From Chloroflexota bacterium (lineage in GTDB: Bacteria; Chloroflexota; Limnocylindria; Limnocylindrales; CSP1-4): a stretch of DNA of 17,322 nt. Shown one piece after another: positions 7,566 through 15,085 of this stretch. Below the pieces are notes generated by a model that saw nothing but the letters and a program-made list of their open reading frames with translations, was not told where the DNA came from and made no database searches. Made by a program: the position numbers and the translations under genes. The stretch lies in NCBI GenBank assembly GCA_017860675.1, contig JAGDMV010000025.1:1-17322 (forward strand). Reading direction: 5' to 3'. Every line of letters starts with the position of its first letter. Position 1 is the first letter of the stretch.

Positions 7566-8254
7566 CGTCGGGATGTGCCCGCCCCGGCCGGCGAACCGCG
7601 ACCACCAGGGCGCTCGCCTGGCGGCCGTGGGCCGTGGTGCGTCGGGGCTGTCCCGTCCCACTCGGCCAGCATGCGCCGCTCGCGTTCGAGCCCCTCGCGC
7701 ACGGCGCGGTCGTAGGGCGTCTCACCGCCGGCCAGCGGGGCGACGGCCGCGCGGTCGAGCACGCCGGCGTTCAGGCGCTCCCCAGGGCGTTCGCGGTGGG
7801 CGGTCCAGATGGCGACAGCCAGGGCGTCGGCCGCGTCGTCCGGTACCGGCAGCTCGGGCAGTCCGAGCACGACCTGGACCATTCGCTGGACCTGGGCCTT
7901 GTCCGCCGACCCGTAGCCCGAGACCGCGATCTTCACCTCGCTCGGGGTAGCCTCGCGGACCGGCACGCCGCTCTGGGCCGCGGCCAGCAGGATGACGCCC
8001 CGCCCGTGGCCAACGGCCAGCGCCGTCTGCGCGTTGCGGCTGTGGAAGACGCGCTCGACGCCCAGCAGGGCCGGCTTGTGCAGCTCGATCAGGTCGACGA
8101 CGAGGGCGTGGATGGCGACAAGCCGCTGCGGCAGGGGCAGGTCCGGGCTGGTCGTCAGGGCCCCGTAGTCGATCGCGCGCAGCCCCTGGCCGGTCCGTTC
8201 GATGAGCCCGTAGCCGACCGATGCGGTCCCGGGGTCGATCCCCAGGACGATCAC
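7562..8254 (-). CDS. ruvC: Crossover junction endonuclease RuvC
   Basis: Dimeric Holliday junction resolvase with an RNase H fold. It begins at GTG 8254 with VIVLGIDPGTASVGYG. The catalytic acids are in place: Asp7 in GIDPG, Glu67 in GVERVF, and Asp140/Asp143 in PDDAADALAVA. The segment HSRNAQTALAVGHGRGV is also standard. The GTG overlaps the yebC stop (GTGA), and the stop overlaps the ruvA ATG, so expression is coupled on both sides. At 230 residues it is about 50-70 longer than typical RuvC: from about residue 158 there is a charged segment (TPYDRAVREGLERERRMLAEW) and then a Pro/Gly/Arg-rich tail with no recognised domain. Confidence 0.95.
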   Translation of the reverse strand: MIVLGIDPGTASVGYGLIERTGQGLRAIDYGALTTSPDLPLPQRLVAIHALVVDLIELHKPALLGVERVFHSRNAQTALAVGHGRGVILLAAAQSGVPVREATPSEVKIAVSGYGSADKAQVQRMVQVVLGLPELPVPDDAADALAVAIWTAHRERPGERLNAGVLDRAAVAPLAGGETPYDRAVREGLERERRMLAEWDGTAPTHHGPRPPGERPGGRGSPAGAGTSRR

Positions 8255-9000
8255 CCGGCGACCTCGGCCAGCAGCTCGTCCGACAGCTCGAGGTTCACCG
8301 ACACCCGCTGCACGTCCTCGAGGTCGTCGAGCTGCTCCACCAGGCGGAGCACCTGGCGGGCCTTGGCCGGCTCGAGGTGCACCGTCTGCTTGGCGACCAT
8401 TGACGTGTCGGCCGACTCGATCCTGACGCCGGCCTTCTCGAGCGCGCTCCGCACCGCCTCCAGGTCGTGGGGCTCGGTGTACACCTCGATCGGGTCCGCC
8501 TCGGGCTCGACGTCCGTCGCCCCGGCGTCGATGGCCGCCAGGGCGACCTCGTCGGGGTCGACGCCGGTCCGGTCGATCGAGATCACGCCGCGCGCCTCGA
8601 ACTGCCAGGCGACGGCGCCGGCGCCGGCCAGCTGGCCACCGCCCTTCGAGAAGATGGAGCGGACGTCGGCGGCGGTCCGGTTGCGGTTGTCGGTCGCGGC
8701 CTCCACCAGGATGGCCACCCCGCCCGGCCCGTAGCCCTCGTAGTGAATCTCCTCGAACTGCTCGCCCTCGCCGCCCTTGATCGCCCGCTCGATCGCCCGC
8801 TTGATGTTGTCGGCGGGCATGTTGACGGCGCGGGCCCGCTCGACCGCAAGACGGAGGCGGAAGTTGCCGTCGGGATCGGGTCCGCCGGCGCGCGCCGCGA
8901 CTGCGATCTCGCGTCCCATCTTGGTGAAGACGGCGCCCCGCTTGGCGTCGTTGGCGCCCTTCTGGCGCTTGATCTGGGCCCACTTGGAGTGTCCGGACAT
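8251..9000 (-). CDS. yebC: YebC/PmpR family protein
   Basis: Conserved three-domain protein. It was long annotated as a DNA-binding transcriptional regulator; some members are reported to act on translation (TACO1-like or polyproline-linked). The 249-residue sequence has the diagnostic start MSGHSKWAQIKRQKGANDAK, then FTKMGREI (25-32), the NMPADNIKRAI segment and YEGYGPGG (about 94-101). Length matches the family (about 240-250). ATG 9000 is fixed by that N-terminus. TATACT ends 8 nt before it, so it may be leaderless. It heads the yebC-ruvC-ruvA unit, a common bacterial arrangement, and is divergent from the EF-G-like gene. Confidence 0.95.
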   Translation of the reverse strand: MSGHSKWAQIKRQKGANDAKRGAVFTKMGREIAVAARAGGPDPDGNFRLRLAVERARAVNMPADNIKRAIERAIKGGEGEQFEEIHYEGYGPGGVAILVEAATDNRNRTAADVRSIFSKGGGQLAGAGAVAWQFEARGVISIDRTGVDPDEVALAAIDAGATDVEPEADPIEVYTEPHDLEAVRSALEKAGVRIESADTSMVAKQTVHLEPAKARQVLRLVEQLDDLEDVQRVSVNLELSDELLAEVAG

Positions 9001-9008
9001 CGCCCGGG

Positions 9009-9014
9009 AGTATA
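9009..9014 (-). promoter_or_regulatory. Candidate -10 element of yebC (leaderless configuration)
   Basis: The minus strand reads TATACT, five of six to TATAAT, ending 8 nt before the yebC ATG. No Shine-Dalgarno-like sequence lies between them. A TTGGCG sits 14 nt upstream of the hexamer, closer than the ideal 17, so the -35 is uncertain. The arrangement mirrors that of ruvB. Confidence 0.45.
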
Positions 9015-9124
9015 GCCGACTATCATGGCGCCAAGCCCGCGAGCGGGCCGCGTCGGCACCTGTCCGCGACCTCGGCTGCGGCGCTCCGTGCCCCGCCCTG
9101 TCCCCTCTGGAGAGCCACGAAGAC

Positions 9125-11212
9125 ATGACCACGAAGAGCATTGACCTCCCCCACCTCCGGAGCGTCGTCCTGGCCGGCCACGCGGGCGCCGGCAAGACGA
9201 CGCTGGCCGAGGCGCTGCTCCACCACGCCGGCGCCACCAACCGGCTCGGCCGGGTGGACGACGGCAGCTCGACCCTCGACACCGAGCCCGAGTCGCAGAA
9301 GCGGCACATGTCGCTGAGCCTGGCGGTCGCCTCGCTGCAGACGGCCGGCCACCTGGTTACCGTCGTTGACACGCCGGGCTACGCGGACTTCGTGGCCGAC
9401 GTCGTGGCCGGCTTCCATGCCGCCGACACGGCGCTCATCGCGGTCGACGCCAGCGGCGGGGTCGAGGCCGGCACGGAGAAGGCGGTCGCGCTTGCCCGGG
9501 CGCGGGGCATCGCCACCCTCTTCGTGGTGACCAAGCCCGAGCGTGAGAACGCGGATCCCGGGCGGACGCTCGACGAGCTGCGGGCGGCGTTCGGGACGAA
9601 GGTGGCGCCGCTCCAGATCGCCATCGGCGCCGGGGAGGCCTTCGCCGGCTACGTCGACCTGGTGCACCGCAAGGCCTACCGCTGGGACGGCAAGCGCGAC
9701 GTGGAGATCCCGGTCCCGGCCGAGCTCTCGGGCGAGGTCGACCGGCGCCGCGACCAGCTGCTCGAGGCGGCCTCCGAGGCGGACGACGACGTGCTGACGA
9801 AGTACCTCGAGGGCGAGGAGGTCTCCGACGAGGAGCTCGACGCCTGCCTCCACAAGGGCGTGCGCGAGGCGATCCTGGCGCCCGTCCTCGTCGTCTCTGC
9901 CAACCGTGGCGTCGGCCTCGACGGCGTGCTTGACGCGATCGTCCGCTACCTGCCCGCGCCGTCGGAGGAGCCGCCCGTCGTGGCCACCGACCCCAAGAGC
10001 GGCGCCACGATCGAGGTGGCGACGGACGCGACCGGGCCCCTGCTGGTGCGGGTGTTCAAGACGACCGCCGATCCCTTCGTCGGCCGCCTGACCTACCTCC
10101 GTGTCCTCTCGGGCACCCTCCACAGCCAGAGCCCCTGCTGGAACGCGCGCGCCGGCGACGACGAGCGTATCGGCCAGCTCCTGCGGCTTCACGGCAAGGA
10201 GCAGGAGCCGACCGGCGAGCTGAAGTCCGGCGAGATCGGCGCGGTCGCCAAGCTCGCCCACACCAGCACCGGCGATGCCCTGTCGACCCGCGAGCGGCCG
10301 TTCACCCTGCCGCCGATCGAGTTCCCCGACCCGACTCTCCTCGTGGCGATCGAGCCGCAGACGAAGACCGACCTCGACAAGATGGGTCCGGCCCTCCAGC
10401 GCATGCTCGAGGAGGAGCCCTGCGCCAGGGTCGAGCGCAGCGTGACCGGCGAGCAGCTCCTGCTGACCATGGGTGAGACCCATGTCGCCGTGATCGCCGA
10501 GCGGCTCAAGCGCAAGTTCGGCGCGTCGGTGGTGACCCGGACGCCGCGGGTCCCCTACCGCGAGACGATCCGCGGCCGGACCCAGGTCCACGGCCGCTAC
10601 AAGAAGCAGACCGGCGGCCACGGCATGTTCGGCGACGTCTGGCTGGAGCTCGAGCCGAACCCGGATGGCGGGGTCGAGTTCGCCGAGCGGGTCGTCGGCG
10701 GCGTTGTGCCACGGCAGTTCTTCCCCGGTGTCGAGAAGGGCGTCCGCGAGGCAGCCGCCGAGGGCGTGCTGGCCGGCTACCCGCTGATCGACTTCAAGGC
10801 GACCCTCTACGACGGCTCGTTCCACTCGGTCGACTCGAACGAGCTGTCGTTCAAGATCGCCGCCTCGATGGCCCTCAAGCAGGGCGTGATGGAGTGCAAG
10901 CCGGTTCTCCAGGAGCCGATCATGTCGGTGGAGATCCGGGTCCCCGAGCGCTTCATGGGCGACGTCAACCGCGATCTCAACGGTCGTCGCGGCCGCGTGC
11001 TGGGCATGGACTCGGCCGGCGGCGGGATGCAGGTCATCACCGCCCACGTCCCGCAGGCCGAGCTGTTCAGCTACGCGACCGAGCTCCGCTCGCTCACGGG
11101 GGGCCGGGGAACCTTCAGGCAGACGCTGGACCACTACGAGGACGTGCCCCAGCACCTCGCTGAGAAGGTGATCGAGGCCCACAAGAAGGAGGCAGAGGCG
11201 GCCGGCCACTGA
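9125..11212 (+). CDS. EF-G-like translational GTPase (EF-G2 type paralogue)
   Basis: A 695-residue GTPase with full EF-G architecture. It has G1 GHAGAGKTT (18-26), G3 DTPGY (82-86), a degenerate G4 TKPE (136-139), domain II (LVRVFKTTADPFVGRLTYLR), domain IV (GRYKKQTGGHGMFGDVWLEL) and domain V (EPIMSVEIRVPERFMGDVNR). Canonical EF-G has DTPGH, with a catalytic His where this has Tyr86, an NKxD at G4, and an RGIT switch I where this reads RHMSLS. These changes fit the EF-G2 paralogues known from Thermus and many GC-rich bacteria, whose role is unclear, rather than the main elongation factor. The start at ATG 9125 has GGAGAG 10 nt upstream. The open frame continues upstream to 8777 but runs antisense through yebC. 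The gene stands alone, divergent from yebC and convergent with hisA. Confidence 0.9.
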   Translation: MTTKSIDLPHLRSVVLAGHAGAGKTTLAEALLHHAGATNRLGRVDDGSSTLDTEPESQKRHMSLSLAVASLQTAGHLVTVVDTPGYADFVADVVAGFHAADTALIAVDASGGVEAGTEKAVALARARGIATLFVVTKPERENADPGRTLDELRAAFGTKVAPLQIAIGAGEAFAGYVDLVHRKAYRWDGKRDVEIPVPAELSGEVDRRRDQLLEAASEADDDVLTKYLEGEEVSDEELDACLHKGVREAILAPVLVVSANRGVGLDGVLDAIVRYLPAPSEEPPVVATDPKSGATIEVATDATGPLLVRVFKTTADPFVGRLTYLRVLSGTLHSQSPCWNARAGDDERIGQLLRLHGKEQEPTGELKSGEIGAVAKLAHTSTGDALSTRERPFTLPPIEFPDPTLLVAIEPQTKTDLDKMGPALQRMLEEEPCARVERSVTGEQLLLTMGETHVAVIAERLKRKFGASVVTRTPRVPYRETIRGRTQVHGRYKKQTGGHGMFGDVWLELEPNPDGGVEFAERVVGGVVPRQFFPGVEKGVREAAAEGVLAGYPLIDFKATLYDGSFHSVDSNELSFKIAASMALKQGVMECKPVLQEPIMSVEIRVPERFMGDVNRDLNGRRGRVLGMDSAGGGMQVITAHVPQAELFSYATELRSLTGGRGTFRQTLDHYEDVPQHLAEKVIEAHKKEAEAAGH

Positions 11213-11353
11213 CGCCGGCTGTGCGCCCTGGATGAGCGAGCCGGGGCGATCCCGAAGCAGATGGCCCGGCCTGGAGCGCGGGCGACAGCCCGTGTGGGGC
11301 GGCCGCCCCGGTGCCGGGTGCGCGGTCGGCTGCGGACGAGCTGGCGCGACCCG
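11213..11353. other. Convergent intergenic spacer with a 14-bp GC palindrome
   Basis: This 141-base gap lies between the convergent EF-G-like and hisA stops. It contains a perfect palindrome, GGGGCGGCCGCCCC, at 11296-11309, but no run of T on either strand follows it. It is therefore not a clear intrinsic terminator, though both genes must end transcription here. No reading frame in it looks like a gene. Confidence 0.3.
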
Positions 11354-12124
11354 TCAGCGAACGGCGGCCAGGGCCTCGTCGATAGAGAGGCGGCCCTCGT
11401 AGAGGGCACGGCCCAGGATCGCGCCGGCGCAGCCGAGCGCCCGCACTCGCCGGATGTCGGCGACGGCGCCGATCCCGCCTGACGCGAAGACTCGCCCGCG
11501 GTCGAGCGCCACGAGTCGCTGGAGCATGGCGAGATCGGGGCCGGTCAGCGTGCCGTCACGGGCGATCGCGGTCACCATGAACGTGTCGACGCCCGCGCTG
11601 GCGATCGCCTCCATGGCCCCTTCGACCGGCCTTCGCGGACCCCCAGCCAGCCAGCCGCCCCCGACCGCCTGTCCCTCGCGGACGTCCAGCGCGGCGACGA
11701 TCCTGTCAGGCCCGTGTGTTTCCACGACCGCGGCAGCGAAGGCCGGGTCGGCCAGGGCCGCGGTGCCGAGGACGACGCGCGAAGCGCCCGCGTCGAGCGC
11801 GGCCGTGACGGCGTCGCTGTCCCGCAGCCCGCCGGCCACCTGGACCCGCGTCCCCTCCCCTGCCTCGCGCACGATGGCGGAGATCAGCGCACCCTGTCGA
11901 GGCTCGCCGGCGGCAGCCCCGTCGAGGTCGACCACGTGGATCCACCGGGCCCCGGCGGTGACGAATCCCCGTGCGACCGCCAGCGGATCATCGGCGTAGA
12001 CCGTCTCGGCGCCGAAGTCGCCGCGCAGCAGCCGCACCACTCGCCCGCCCCGCAGGTCGATCGCCGGGAGCAGCTCGAAGGAGTGCTTGCCCTCTGGCAC
12101 GGTATCATGGTAACGTTGTAGCAT
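11354..12124 (-). CDS. hisA: HisA, phosphoribosylformimino-AICAR phosphate isomerase
   Basis: Histidine pathway Amadori isomerase converting ProFAR to PRFAR. The (beta/alpha)8 barrel of up to 256 residues has LLPAIDLRGGRVVRL with catalytic Asp23, WIHVVDLDGA (61-70), VQVAGGLRD (94-102), the second catalytic Asp147 in AALDVREG, and the phosphate-binding turns VTAIARDGTLTGPD (184-197) and FASGGIGAVAD (213-223). The start is uncertain. ATG 12124 has a TAGCAT -10 element 6 nt upstream and no ribosome site; GTG 12100 would remove the first eight residues (MLQRYHDT). Unlike most his loci it faces away from the rest of the operon, sharing a short promoter region with the yerC-type regulator. Nothing suggests a dual HisA/TrpF (PriA) enzyme or excludes one. 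Confidence 0.94.
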   Translation of the reverse strand: MLQRYHDTVPEGKHSFELLPAIDLRGGRVVRLLRGDFGAETVYADDPLAVARGFVTAGARWIHVVDLDGAAAGEPRQGALISAIVREAGEGTRVQVAGGLRDSDAVTAALDAGASRVVLGTAALADPAFAAAVVETHGPDRIVAALDVREGQAVGGGWLAGGPRRPVEGAMEAIASAGVDTFMVTAIARDGTLTGPDLAMLQRLVALDRGRVFASGGIGAVADIRRVRALGCAGAILGRALYEGRLSIDEALAAVR

Positions 12125-12136
12125 GCTGCTATGCTA
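12119..12136. promoter_or_regulatory. Symmetric inverted repeat: divergent -10 elements and candidate operator for hisA / yerC-hisG
   Basis: TAGCAT-GCTGCT-ATGCTA is a perfect 6-bp inverted repeat with a 6-bp spacer. On each strand TAGCAT fits a TANNNT -10 element with an ATG 6 nt downstream: ATG 12131 on plus, in the yerC frame, and ATG 12124 on minus, in the hisA frame. A minus -35 candidate TTCACC (12154-12159) lies 17 nt away; a plus candidate CTGGCA (12094-12099) lies 19 nt away. The site also contains the 8-bp palindrome AGCATGCT (12120-12127). It is adjacent to a TrpR-family regulator gene, so it may be that protein's operator. The symmetry is seen; the function is inferred. Confidence 0.5.
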
Positions 12137-12154
12137 TCACGAGAGGTCATTACG

Positions 12155-12472
12155 GTGAAGGCTCGGCCGGACGATTGGCGCTCCCCCGCGACGCAGGCGT
12201 TGATGGAGGCGGTCCTCCAGCTTCAGACGGCCGAGGAGGCTGAACGCTTCTTCCGCGACCTGTGCACCCTTGGCGAGCTGCGCGACCTGGGCCAGCGCTG
12301 GGCAGTGGTCCGGCTCCTCGACGCGGGGCTGCACTACTCGGAGATCTCGCGGCTCACGGGCGCGAGCACGGCCACGATCACCCGGATCGCGTCCTGGCTC
12401 AATCACGGCGAGGGGGGCTACCGACTCGTCCTCGAGCGCACGCCGCCAGTCGCGGTCGAGGCAGGGCGATGA
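12155..12472 (+). CDS. YerC/HisR-type TrpR-family transcriptional regulator
   Basis: Small TrpR-superfamily DNA-binding protein of the YerC/YecD type (TIGR02531 group). Characteristic blocks are AERFFRDLCTLGELRDLGQRW and the helix-turn-helix YSEISRLTGASTATITRI, where GASTATI(S/T)R is the signature. From GTG 12155 the protein is 105 residues, nearly the length of Bacillus YerC, with GAGAGG 8 nt upstream (12141-12146). An in-frame ATG at 12131 would give 113 residues and fit a leaderless transcript, so the start is unsettled. It is the first gene of the his operon and overlaps hisG by ATGA. Comparative genomics has linked this family to histidine biosynthesis (HisR); here it likely represses hisA and its own operon through the palindrome at 12119-12136. 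Effector unknown from sequence, histidine presumed. Confidence 0.88.
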   Translation: MKARPDDWRSPATQALMEAVLQLQTAEEAERFFRDLCTLGELRDLGQRWAVVRLLDAGLHYSEISRLTGASTATITRIASWLNHGEGGYRLVLERTPPVAVEAGR

Positions 12473-13329
12473 GCCGCCGGATGACGCTGGCGGTGCCGAA
12501 CAAGGGCCGCCTCGTCGAGCCGACCCTCGAGCTGCTCCATGACGCAGGCCTCGTCTTCGAGGAGCGCGATCGAAGCCTCGTCAGCCCGGTCGAGAACGTG
12601 CCGCTCGACATCCTCTTCGTCCGCACGGGCGACGTGGTCGAGTTCGTGCGCGACGGGGTCGCCGACATCGGGATCACCGGGGCCGACCTCCTGGCCGAGA
12701 GCGGCATCGAGCTGCGAGTGGTCCGGCGTCTCGGCTACGGGCGCTGCCGGCTGGCGGCGGCGGTGCCCCGCGACGCGGCCCAGGGCGACGTCGGCGAGCT
12801 GGCGGGCCTGCGGGTGGCCACTGCGCACCCGGCCAGCACGAGATCGTACTTCGCCGCCCGGGACATCCCGATCGAGGTCATCACCCTGTCCGGCGCGGTA
12901 GAGGTCGCACCCCGCCTCGGCCTGGCCGATGCCATCGTGGACCTCGTCTCGTCCGGCGTCACCCTGGCCGACAACGGGCTGCGGGAGGTCGGCTCGATCC
13001 TGTCCTCGGAGGCGATCCTTGTCTGCGGCCCAGGCGTGGCCGAGGCTGCCGACGGGCTCCTCGAGCGGCTGGACACGATGCTCGGCGCGGTGCTCGCGGC
13101 GCGACGGCGCAAATACCTGCTGATGAACGCCCCGGCCGCTCGGCGAAGTGCCCTCGAGAGCCTCCTGCCGGGCCTGGAGTCGCCGTCGATCGTGCCGCTC
13201 GCCCACGAGGGGATGATCGCCATCCACGCCGTCGTCGAGGCGGACGAGATCTGGGACCTGCTGCCGCGCCTGAAGGCCGCCGGCGCGTCGGGGATCCTCG
13301 TCCTGCCCATCGAGAAGCTGGTCGCATGA
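12469..13329 (+). CDS. hisG: ATP phosphoribosyltransferase, long form (HisG-L)
   Basis: First, committed enzyme of histidine synthesis: ATP plus PRPP gives phosphoribosyl-ATP. The 286-residue product begins MSRRMTLAVPNKGRL, has GVADIGITGADLL (about 62-74), and ADAIVDLVSSGVTLADNGL as the phosphate-binding segment. After about 205 a C-terminal domain follows (RRRKYLLMNAP, then SIVPLAHEGMIAIHAVV and GASGILVLPIEKLV), the ACT-like regulatory domain of long HisG. It should therefore be histidine-inhibited on its own and not need HisZ, and no hisZ is present. ATG 12469 overlaps the yerC stop. The open frame extends upstream to 12262, but that reading lies across yerC. Confidence 0.96.
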   Translation: MSRRMTLAVPNKGRLVEPTLELLHDAGLVFEERDRSLVSPVENVPLDILFVRTGDVVEFVRDGVADIGITGADLLAESGIELRVVRRLGYGRCRLAAAVPRDAAQGDVGELAGLRVATAHPASTRSYFAARDIPIEVITLSGAVEVAPRLGLADAIVDLVSSGVTLADNGLREVGSILSSEAILVCGPGVAEAADGLLERLDTMLGAVLAARRRKYLLMNAPAARRSALESLLPGLESPSIVPLAHEGMIAIHAVVEADEIWDLLPRLKAAGASGILVLPIEKLVA

Positions 13330-14459
13330 GCTCCATGCGGCCTTCCCCGTCCGGCTATGCCTGGGAGCCGACGGACGAGCACGTCGCGGCCAGCTACGGC
13401 ATCCCGCTCGAACGGGTGCTGCGGTTCGACCTGAACACCTCCCCCGCGCCTCCCCCGCTGGCGGCACGGATCCTCGCCTCGGGCGAGTTCGGCCGGTCCG
13501 TCAGCGACTATCCGCCGTCCGACTACCGCCGCCTGGCCGAGGCCGCCGCCGCCGTGTACGCCGTCGAGCCGTCGCAGGTCCTCGTCGGCGCCGGAGCGGA
13601 CGAGGTCCTCGACATCGTGGCCAAGACGTGGCTGCCGCCCGGCGGGACTGCCGTCATCCCACAGCCGACCTACTCCATGTACCGGGTCCTCACCGAACAG
13701 CGGCCGGCCAGGGCAGTCCAGGTCCCGCGGCTCGGGCCGGCGTCCGGCCATGCCCTCGACCTCGAGGCGACGCGGAGCGCCGCCCGGGGCGCCGACCTCG
13801 TCTGGCTGTGCGACCCGAACAACCCCACGGGCCGGCTCGAGGCCGACGGCGCCATCGACGCGCTGCTCGAAGGGCTGGCCGCCGACGCCCGCGCCGACGA
13901 CCGGACGCCGCCGGTCGTGGTGATCGACGAGGCCTATGCCGAGTTCGCCGGCCGGGAGCAGGCCGATCTCGAGAGGGGCTATCCTCACCTGCTTCTGGTC
14001 CGCACCCTTTCGAAGGCCTACGCCCTGGCCGGCATCCGCGTCGGCTTCGCCCTCGGTCCCCGACCCCTGATCGCCGCCATGGAGCCGTACCGCCCGCCCG
14101 GCTCCCTCGCCGTGCCTTCGGTAGCGATCGGAGCCGCTGCCCTTCGCGACCGCCAGGCCATGCTCGCCAACGTCGCCCTCGTGTCGGGCGAGCGGGATCG
14201 CCTCGCGACAGAGCTGAGCGTCATGGGCTGGTCCGTGGCCCCCGCCTCCACCACCAACTTCGTCCTGGTCGACCTCGGATCGGCGGAACGGGCGACAGCC
14301 GTCGTCGCAGGGCTCGGTCGCGAGGGACTTGTTCCGCGCACGTTCCCCGGCGGCCATCCACTGGCCAGCCACCTGCGGCTGACCGCGCGCGGGCCGGCCG
14401 ACAACGAGCGGCTGCTGGCCGCGATGCGTACCCTCGTGACCGCGGAGGTGCTCCCATGA
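13326..14459 (+). CDS. hisC: Histidinol-phosphate aminotransferase
   Basis: PLP-dependent fold-type I aminotransferase converting imidazole acetol phosphate to L-histidinol phosphate with glutamate as donor. The 377-residue protein shows LNTSPAPPP near the start, VGAGADEVLDI (87-97), WLCDPNNPTG (160-169), VVIDEAYAEF with Asp201 and Tyr204, and RTLSKAYALAGIRVGFA with the PLP Lys230 and Arg238. Substrate-binding residues lie in the C-terminal HLRLTA segment. ATG 13326 overlaps the hisG stop (ATGA). hisD, which often sits between hisG and hisC, is not there. Length is slightly above the usual 350-360, mostly at the N-terminus. Confidence 0.95.
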   Translation: MSSMRPSPSGYAWEPTDEHVAASYGIPLERVLRFDLNTSPAPPPLAARILASGEFGRSVSDYPPSDYRRLAEAAAAVYAVEPSQVLVGAGADEVLDIVAKTWLPPGGTAVIPQPTYSMYRVLTEQRPARAVQVPRLGPASGHALDLEATRSAARGADLVWLCDPNNPTGRLEADGAIDALLEGLAADARADDRTPPVVVIDEAYAEFAGREQADLERGYPHLLLVRTLSKAYALAGIRVGFALGPRPLIAAMEPYRPPGSLAVPSVAIGAAALRDRQAMLANVALVSGERDRLATELSVMGWSVAPASTTNFVLVDLGSAERATAVVAGLGREGLVPRTFPGGHPLASHLRLTARGPADNERLLAAMRTLVTAEVLP

Positions 14460-15085
14460 CCGCTCCCCTCGGCGCTCTCGAGATCGGCAGCCGGTCGGGG
14501 CGATCCGCGGCCGTGGCCCGGCGCACGCGCGAGACGGAGGTGGAGGTCCGCCTCGATCTCGACGGCGAAGGCCGGACGTCGGTGTCGACCGGGGTCGGCT
14601 TCTACGATCATCTGCTGGCGTCGCTTGCCCACCATGCCCTCTTCGATCTCGAGGTCCGGGCCACCGGCGACCTGGCGGTCGACGAGCATCACACCGTCGA
14701 GGACGTCGCGATCGTCCTCGGGGCAGCACTGGCCGAGATCCTCGGGGATCGTGAAGGCATCGTCCGCTTCGGGGACGCGGCCGTGCCGATGGACGAGGCG
14801 CTGGCCACGGCGGCCGTCGACGTCGGCGGCCGGCCGTACACGGTCGTGGAGCTGCCGTTCCGTGGCGAGCGGATCGGCACCCTGTCGACGCAGCTCGTCG
14901 AGCACGCCGTCGAGTCGTTCGCCCGCGCGGCCGGGGCGACCGTCCACCTGCGCGGCAGCGGGCGCAACGACCACCACCTGGCCGAGGCCGCCTTCAAGGC
15001 GCTCGGCCGCGCCCTGCGGGGCGCCGTCGCGTCCGACCCGCGGCGCGGGGCCGCCCCGGCGTCCACCAAGGGCAGCCTGGGATGA
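14456..15085 (+). CDS. hisB: Imidazoleglycerol-phosphate dehydratase
   Basis: Mn-dependent dehydratase (IGPD, monofunctional) converting imidazole glycerol phosphate to imidazole acetol phosphate. The 209-residue protein has the two pseudo-repeated halves with the metal and catalytic motifs: ARRTRETEVEVRLDLDG, GVGFYDHLLASLAHHALFDL, DEHHTVEDVAIVLG in the first half, and LVEHAVESFARAAG and GRNDHHLAEAAFKALGRAL in the second. There is no histidinol phosphatase domain, so that step must be encoded elsewhere. ATG 14456 overlaps the hisC stop, and GGAGG at 14444-14448 lies 7 nt upstream, a clear ribosome site. About 20 residues precede the family core, which may be a true extension. Confidence 0.96.
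   Translation: MTAPLGALEIGSRSGRSAAVARRTRETEVEVRLDLDGEGRTSVSTGVGFYDHLLASLAHHALFDLEVRATGDLAVDEHHTVEDVAIVLGAALAEILGDREGIVRFGDAAVPMDEALATAAVDVGGRPYTVVELPFRGERIGTLSTQLVEHAVESFARAAGATVHLRGSGRNDHHLAEAAFKALGRALRGAVASDPRRGAAPASTKGSLG

Noticed and set aside
9035..9048. GCCCGC-GA-GCGGGC hairpin between yebC and the EF-G-like gene as an attenuator or operator
   Set aside because: It is short, GC-only, and lacks a U-tract or any second conserved element; chance occurrence is likely at this base composition.
9023..11209. 728-residue open frame antisense to the EF-G-like gene
   Set aside because: It is a codon-bias shadow: in GC-rich genes the opposite strand lacks stops. It is rich in Arg/Leu/Gly/Asp with no motif, while the plus strand encodes a clear GTPase.
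11296..11309. Palindrome GGGGCGGCCGCCCC as an intrinsic bidirectional terminator
   Set aside because: There is no loop and no T-run on either side. In a genome this GC-rich such palindromes arise often.
12735..14729. 664-residue antisense open frame across hisG-hisC-hisB
   Set aside because: It covers three well-supported genes, has low-complexity composition and no ribosome site or domain, and is explained by high GC content.
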